Shown here piece after piece: positions 43,124 to 46,921 of a stretch of DNA of 46,921 nucleotides. The stretch spans positions 1 to 46,921 of the forward strand of contig SUWC01000017.1 of NCBI GenBank assembly GCA_015061665.1. The letters are read 5' to 3'. The stretch is from Lentisphaerota bacterium (lineage in GTDB: Bacteria > Verrucomicrobiota > Kiritimatiellia > RFP12 > UBA1067). The notes under the pieces are model-generated. The model ran no database searches, was not told where the DNA came from, and was given only the letters and a program-made list of their open reading frames with translations. Position 1 is the stretch's first letter. Each line of letters starts with the position of its first letter. The translations under genes were made by a program, and so were the position numbers.

Positions 43124-44461
43124 GTGGAAGACTCGCAGAAACGCGCCAATTGGTCTGGACACCTCGGATTTGTCCTTGCAGCCGCCGCAAGCGCGGTTGG
43201 GCTGGGCAACCTTTGGCGCTTTCCTGCGAGCGCCGCCACGTACGGAGGCGGCATCTTCCTCTGCATCTACTTCCTGCTCTTCCTCACGTTCGGCGTCTTC
43301 ATGATGATAACCGAAATCGCGATCGGAAGGGCGACGCGGCTCTCCGCCATTAAGGCGTTTTCTTCGCTGAACGGCAAATGGGCCGTGACGGGCTGGCTGG
43401 GCACCCTCGTGCCGATACTGATCCTGCCGTACTACTGCGTAATCGGAGGATGGGTGACCGAGTACTTCTTCAGGTACCTTGTCTCGCCTGGACTGCCCGC
43501 GTCGGAAGGATTCTTTTCCAGCTTCACGTCGAACACGGGCGAAGTGTTCATGATGTTCGCGGTGTTCACGATTCCGGCGTTCGCGTTTATATTCGCCGGA
43601 GTCAAGCGCGGAATCGAGACGTCCAACAGCGTGCTGATGCCCATGCTTCTCGCGCTGACGGTCGGCATTGCGGCGTTCACGGTGACGCGCCCAGGCGCGT
43701 CCGAGGGGCTCAAGTACCTGCTCGTGCCCAATTTCTCGTGCCTTTTCGTCGATGGGTCGTTCTCCTTCTCCATGCTGTCGAAGATCGTCCTTGCGGCGAT
43801 GGGACAGATGTTCTTCTCGCTTTCCATCGCGATGGGCATCCTGATAACGTACGGATCATACATGCCCAAGAAGTCCGACATAACGCGCTCGTCGCTGAAG
43901 ATCGGGCTCATCGACACGCTGGTTGCCGTTCTTGCAGGACTCATAATCATCCCTCCAGCCTACACCTACGGAGGCGAGGAGCTCGCGCGGACGGCTGGCA
44001 TAAAGCTGATGTTCGTGTCGCTCCCGCAGGTTTTCTCGGCAATGCCTGCCGGACATATCGTCGCCGTCGCGTTCTTCGCGCTTTGTCTCTTCGCTGCGCT
44101 TACGAGCGCCGTATCAATGGCGGAGACCGTCGTGGCGTCCGTCTGCGACCTCACAAAGCTCTCCCGCGTCAGCGCGACGACGCTTACCGTCGGCTATGTC
44201 GCGATCGCGGCAGTTCCGTCCGCGATGTCCATCGACTTCCTTGGGAAGACGGACTTCGTGACCAATTCGGTCCTTATGCCGGTCTGCGCGTTTCTGACGT
44301 GCATATTCGTCGGATGGGTTGCTGGAACGGAGTTCATAAGGCGCGAGGCGACGGCGGAGGGCGTCCGTTTCCGCGCCTACCCCGCCTATCGCATCGTCAT
44401 GCGCTACTTTGCGCCGCTGATGATACTGCTGATCCTCGCCGCCTGCCTTGGCCTTATCTGA
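43124..44461 (+). CDS. Sodium-dependent NSS-family amino acid transporter
   Basis: This 445-residue inner-membrane protein is of the neurotransmitter:sodium symporter family. The first helix carries the signature AAAASAVGLGNLWRFPASAATYGGG (substrate and Na+ site), followed by FLTFGVFMMITEIAIGRATR. Its length suits the 11-helix prokaryotic branch (MhsT-like) rather than 12. It probably imports an amino acid; which one is unknown. The start is a GTG seven bases after serS. It is convergent with the DUF58 gene. Confidence 0.9.
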   Translation: MEDSQKRANWSGHLGFVLAAAASAVGLGNLWRFPASAATYGGGIFLCIYFLLFLTFGVFMMITEIAIGRATRLSAIKAFSSLNGKWAVTGWLGTLVPILILPYYCVIGGWVTEYFFRYLVSPGLPASEGFFSSFTSNTGEVFMMFAVFTIPAFAFIFAGVKRGIETSNSVLMPMLLALTVGIAAFTVTRPGASEGLKYLLVPNFSCLFVDGSFSFSMLSKIVLAAMGQMFFSLSIAMGILITYGSYMPKKSDITRSSLKIGLIDTLVAVLAGLIIIPPAYTYGGEELARTAGIKLMFVSLPQVFSAMPAGHIVAVAFFALCLFAALTSAVSMAETVVASVCDLTKLSRVSATTLTVGYVAIAAVPSAMSIDFLGKTDFVTNSVLMPVCAFLTCIFVGWVAGTEFIRREATAEGVRFRAYPAYRIVMRYFAPLMILLILAACLGLI

Positions 44462-44464
44462 CCT

Positions 44465-44478
44465 CAGGCCGACGCCTG
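44465..44478. terminator. Small hairpin filling a convergent gap
   Basis: CAGGC, loop CGAC, GCCTG fills most of the 17 bases between the stops of the NSS gene and the convergent DUF58 gene. It has no T-tract; a weak bidirectional terminator is possible. Confidence 0.25.
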
Positions 44479-45369
44479 CTACCGCTTTCTCGCGCGGCGC
44501 TTGAAGAGAGCGCGCACGCCGTCGATGTACGGACGGTCCGTCGCGACTTCCATTACGTCTATCGCGTTCTTGCGGAAGAACTTAAGAAGCTCCTCGCGCT
44601 CGGAGCGGGCCTGCGCGGCAAAACTGCCGCGGACAGCCTCGGAGGATGTGTCTACGAGCATGAGCTCGCCGGTTTCGGGATCCTCCAGCTCGACGAGCCC
44701 GACATCTGGGAGAGTCGACTCGGCTGGGTCGGAAACGGGGACGCAGACCATGTCGTGGTGCGATGCCGTAGCGCGCAGCAGTGTCTGCCAGCGCTCGGCC
44801 TCCTCTAGGAAGTCGCTCACGAGAAAGACGACCGCGCGGCGCTTCTGGACGCCGTTGAGGAACTTAAGCGCCTCAGCGATGTCCGTTCCTCCCTCCGCGT
44901 CGTCTTCTGCGGCAAGAACCTCGCGCACGAGGCGCATGACGCTGTCGCGTCCCTTCCTCGGCGGAATGTACTTGACGATCTTGTCCGAGAAGAGGATAAG
45001 TCCGATCTTGTCCTGGTTGCGGATGGCGGTCAGCGCGAGAAGGGCGGTTAGCTCGGCCGCCAGCTGCATCTTCGAGCGCCCCGCGGTGCCGTAGCTCTGC
45101 GAACCCGAGACGTCGACGAGAAAGAGGACGGTAAGCTCGCGCTCCTCGCTGAAGCGCTTGATGAAGGGGATGCCAGTTCGTGCGGTGACGTTCCAGTCGA
45201 TGGTGCGTACGTCGTCGCCGACGGTGTATGGACGCACCTCGTCGAATTCGACGCCCTGGCCCTTGAACGTAGAGTGGTAGTCGCCGCTCAGCTGGTCGTC
45301 TATCAGCCTGTTGGTGAGGATTCGTATCTTCCCCACCTTGGCCATCAGTTCCTTTACGTCGGTAGCCAT
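44479..45369 (-). CDS. DUF58-domain protein with von Willebrand A fold
   Basis: This 296-residue protein has the DUF58 signature GVEFDEVRPYTVGDDVRTIDWNVTARTGIPFIKRF. This is followed by a VWA-like domain with a MIDAS motif DVSGSQS and further metal-site residues (GGTDIAEAL, VSDFLE). DUF58 proteins accompany MoxR ATPases and are thought to act as adaptors in protein or metal-centre maturation. It lies four bases after the moxR gene, clearly co-transcribed. No BatA/BatB-type genes follow. Confidence 0.9.
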   Translation of the reverse strand: MATDVKELMAKVGKIRILTNRLIDDQLSGDYHSTFKGQGVEFDEVRPYTVGDDVRTIDWNVTARTGIPFIKRFSEERELTVLFLVDVSGSQSYGTAGRSKMQLAAELTALLALTAIRNQDKIGLILFSDKIVKYIPPRKGRDSVMRLVREVLAAEDDAEGGTDIAEALKFLNGVQKRRAVVFLVSDFLEEAERWQTLLRATASHHDMVCVPVSDPAESTLPDVGLVELEDPETGELMLVDTSSEAVRGSFAAQARSEREELLKFFRKNAIDVMEVATDRPYIDGVRALFKRRARKR

Positions 45370-45373
45370 TTTC

Positions 45374-46336
<963 letters not shown>

Positions 46337-46368
46337 CGTTCTGTCCTTTCCTTTCATCTATTAATAAT

Positions 46369-46379
46369 ATTTTACCATA
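46369..46379 (-). promoter_or_regulatory. Extended -10 promoter of the moxR operon
   Basis: TATGG-TAAAAT on the minus strand lies about 32 bases before the moxR start. The -35 is weak. It faces away from the AAA-ATPase-like gene promoter. Confidence 0.5.
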
Positions 46380-46436
46380 TCTTTCGCTGTTTTGGGGAAA
46401 AGACGGTAGATGGCGAGAAAAGGCGACGCACGGCGT

Positions 46437-46466
46437 TTGACCGCGTTCGGGCAAAAGTTGTATAAT
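46437..46466 (+). promoter_or_regulatory. Promoter of the AAA-ATPase-like gene, near leaderless
   Basis: TTGACC (46437-46442), an 18-base spacer and TATAAT (46461-46466). The ATG follows after only seven bases, so the mRNA should start at the start codon. Confidence 0.6.
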
Positions 46467-46473
46467 ATCGACT

Positions 46474-46921
46474 ATGGAGACGAAACGCAAGATACCGTAT
46501 GGCGTGATGAACTGGGCCAAGCTTGTCCGCGAGTGCTTTCTCGTGGACAACACGGAGTACATCCGTACGCTGGAGAACGTGGATACCCCCGTGTTCCTGC
46601 GTCCAAAGCGCTTCGGAAAGTCCGTCGTTTGCTCCATGCTCGCGCACTACTACGACGTCAATCTCAAGGACCGATTCGACGAGCTTTTCGGAAAGACCGA
46701 CATCGGGCGTAACCCGACGCCGCTCGTCAACTCGTTCCTAGTCCTTCAGTTCGACTTCTCCACGGTGCAGGTCGGCTCGCTCGCGGAAATCGAGCGGAAC
46801 TTCTGGGAGAATGTCAAGGGCGCTGTCGGCTACTTGACCGTCAAATACAAGGACCTTGCCGACTGGAGCGACGTCAAGACGGCCACTGCGCCGGCGCAAT
46901 GCATCGACAAGGTCCGTGATG
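46474..46921 (+). CDS. AAA-ATPase-like / PD-(D/E)XK family protein, 3' end missing
   Basis: The gene is cut by the right edge; 149 residues are visible. KRKIPYGVMNWAKLVRECFLVDNTEYI followed by FLRPKRFGKS (42-50, a P-loop-like motif with Arg-Phe-Gly-Lys-Ser) is the hallmark of the AAA-ATPase_like family (PF09820), which usually carries a C-terminal PD-(D/E)XK nuclease-like domain. The following VLQFDFSTVQV and SLAEIERNFWENVK fit too. These genes are often multi-copy in gut anaerobes and their function is unknown. The start codon is fixed by the promoter just upstream. Confidence 0.85.
   Translation, partial: METKRKIPYGVMNWAKLVRECFLVDNTEYIRTLENVDTPVFLRPKRFGKSVVCSMLAHYYDVNLKDRFDELFGKTDIGRNPTPLVNSFLVLQFDFSTVQVGSLAEIERNFWENVKGAVGYLTVKYKDLADWSDVKTATAPAQCIDKVRD

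Overview
The window reads as chromosomal DNA of a GC-rich, Gram-negative, fermentative anaerobe that degrades plant polysaccharide. The mix is typical of uncultured gut or rumen Verrucomicrobiota/Kiritimatiellota-like bacteria: a very large secreted GH43/GH5 enzyme, a BspA-like leucine-rich-repeat surface protein with InlB-type repeats, the hydrogenase maturase HydF, uronate catabolism, ferrous iron uptake, and outer-membrane barrels. That placement is an inference from gene content; there is no rRNA or tRNA in the window to confirm it. Coding density is very high and no gene-free stretch exceeds about 160 bases.

Layout. 1-4.2 kb: 3' part of a multimodular glycoside hydrolase cut by the left edge, with a likely -1 frameshift at its first visible bases. 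4.2-5.9 kb: a sigma54-type AAA+ activator (EBP) preceded by a consensus sigma54 promoter and a perfect 15-bp inverted repeat. 5.9-8.6 kb: tyrS, rdgB and a UbiA-like prenyltransferase. 8.6-14.9 kb: a pilB-pilT-pilB cassette running with minimal gaps or overlaps into a short-chain dehydrogenase and nspC. 14.9-17.8 kb: an OxlT-like MFS transporter convergent with a sodium:solute symporter. 17.8-20.9 kb: a feoA-feoA-feoB-Cys-rich ferrous iron operon, followed by an outer-membrane barrel gene. 22-28.2 kb: ornithine carbamoyltransferase, an LA_2272-type repeat protein, fabD, fabG, TM2, DUF2752, a pyridoxal kinase and hydF. 28.2-32.0 kb (minus): the BspA-like protein. 32.1-35.4 kb: KDG kinase, KDPG aldolase and a hexuronate-type transporter, i.e. 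the lower uronate pathway. 35.4-38.5 kb: ettA and an unassigned transglutaminase-like protein ending at a strong terminator. 38.5-44.5 kb: carB, serS and an NSS transporter. 44.5-46.3 kb (minus): DUF58 and MoxR. 46.4 kb to the edge: the start of an AAA-ATPase-like gene.

Regulation. Many genes have a recognisable extended -10 element (TRTGn-TATAAT or TAAAAT), usually with a weak -35. In five cases (tyrS, pilB, the OxlT-like MFS gene, the SSS symporter, the AAA-ATPase-like gene) the -10 box lies so close to the start codon that the mRNA should be leaderless or nearly so, and no Shine-Dalgarno is visible. Other genes (serS, carB, kdgK, the feo genes, hydF) have ordinary leaders with ribosome binding sites, so two initiation modes appear to coexist.

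No complete new multi-gene defence or mobile system is visible. The most interesting lead is regulatory: the EBP has an unrecognised N-terminal sensor domain, sits behind its own sigma54-type promoter, and that promoter overlaps a dyad whose inner 8+8 bases (ATGTTGTG...CACAACAT) recur in front of the OxlT-like transporter 10.6 kb away.
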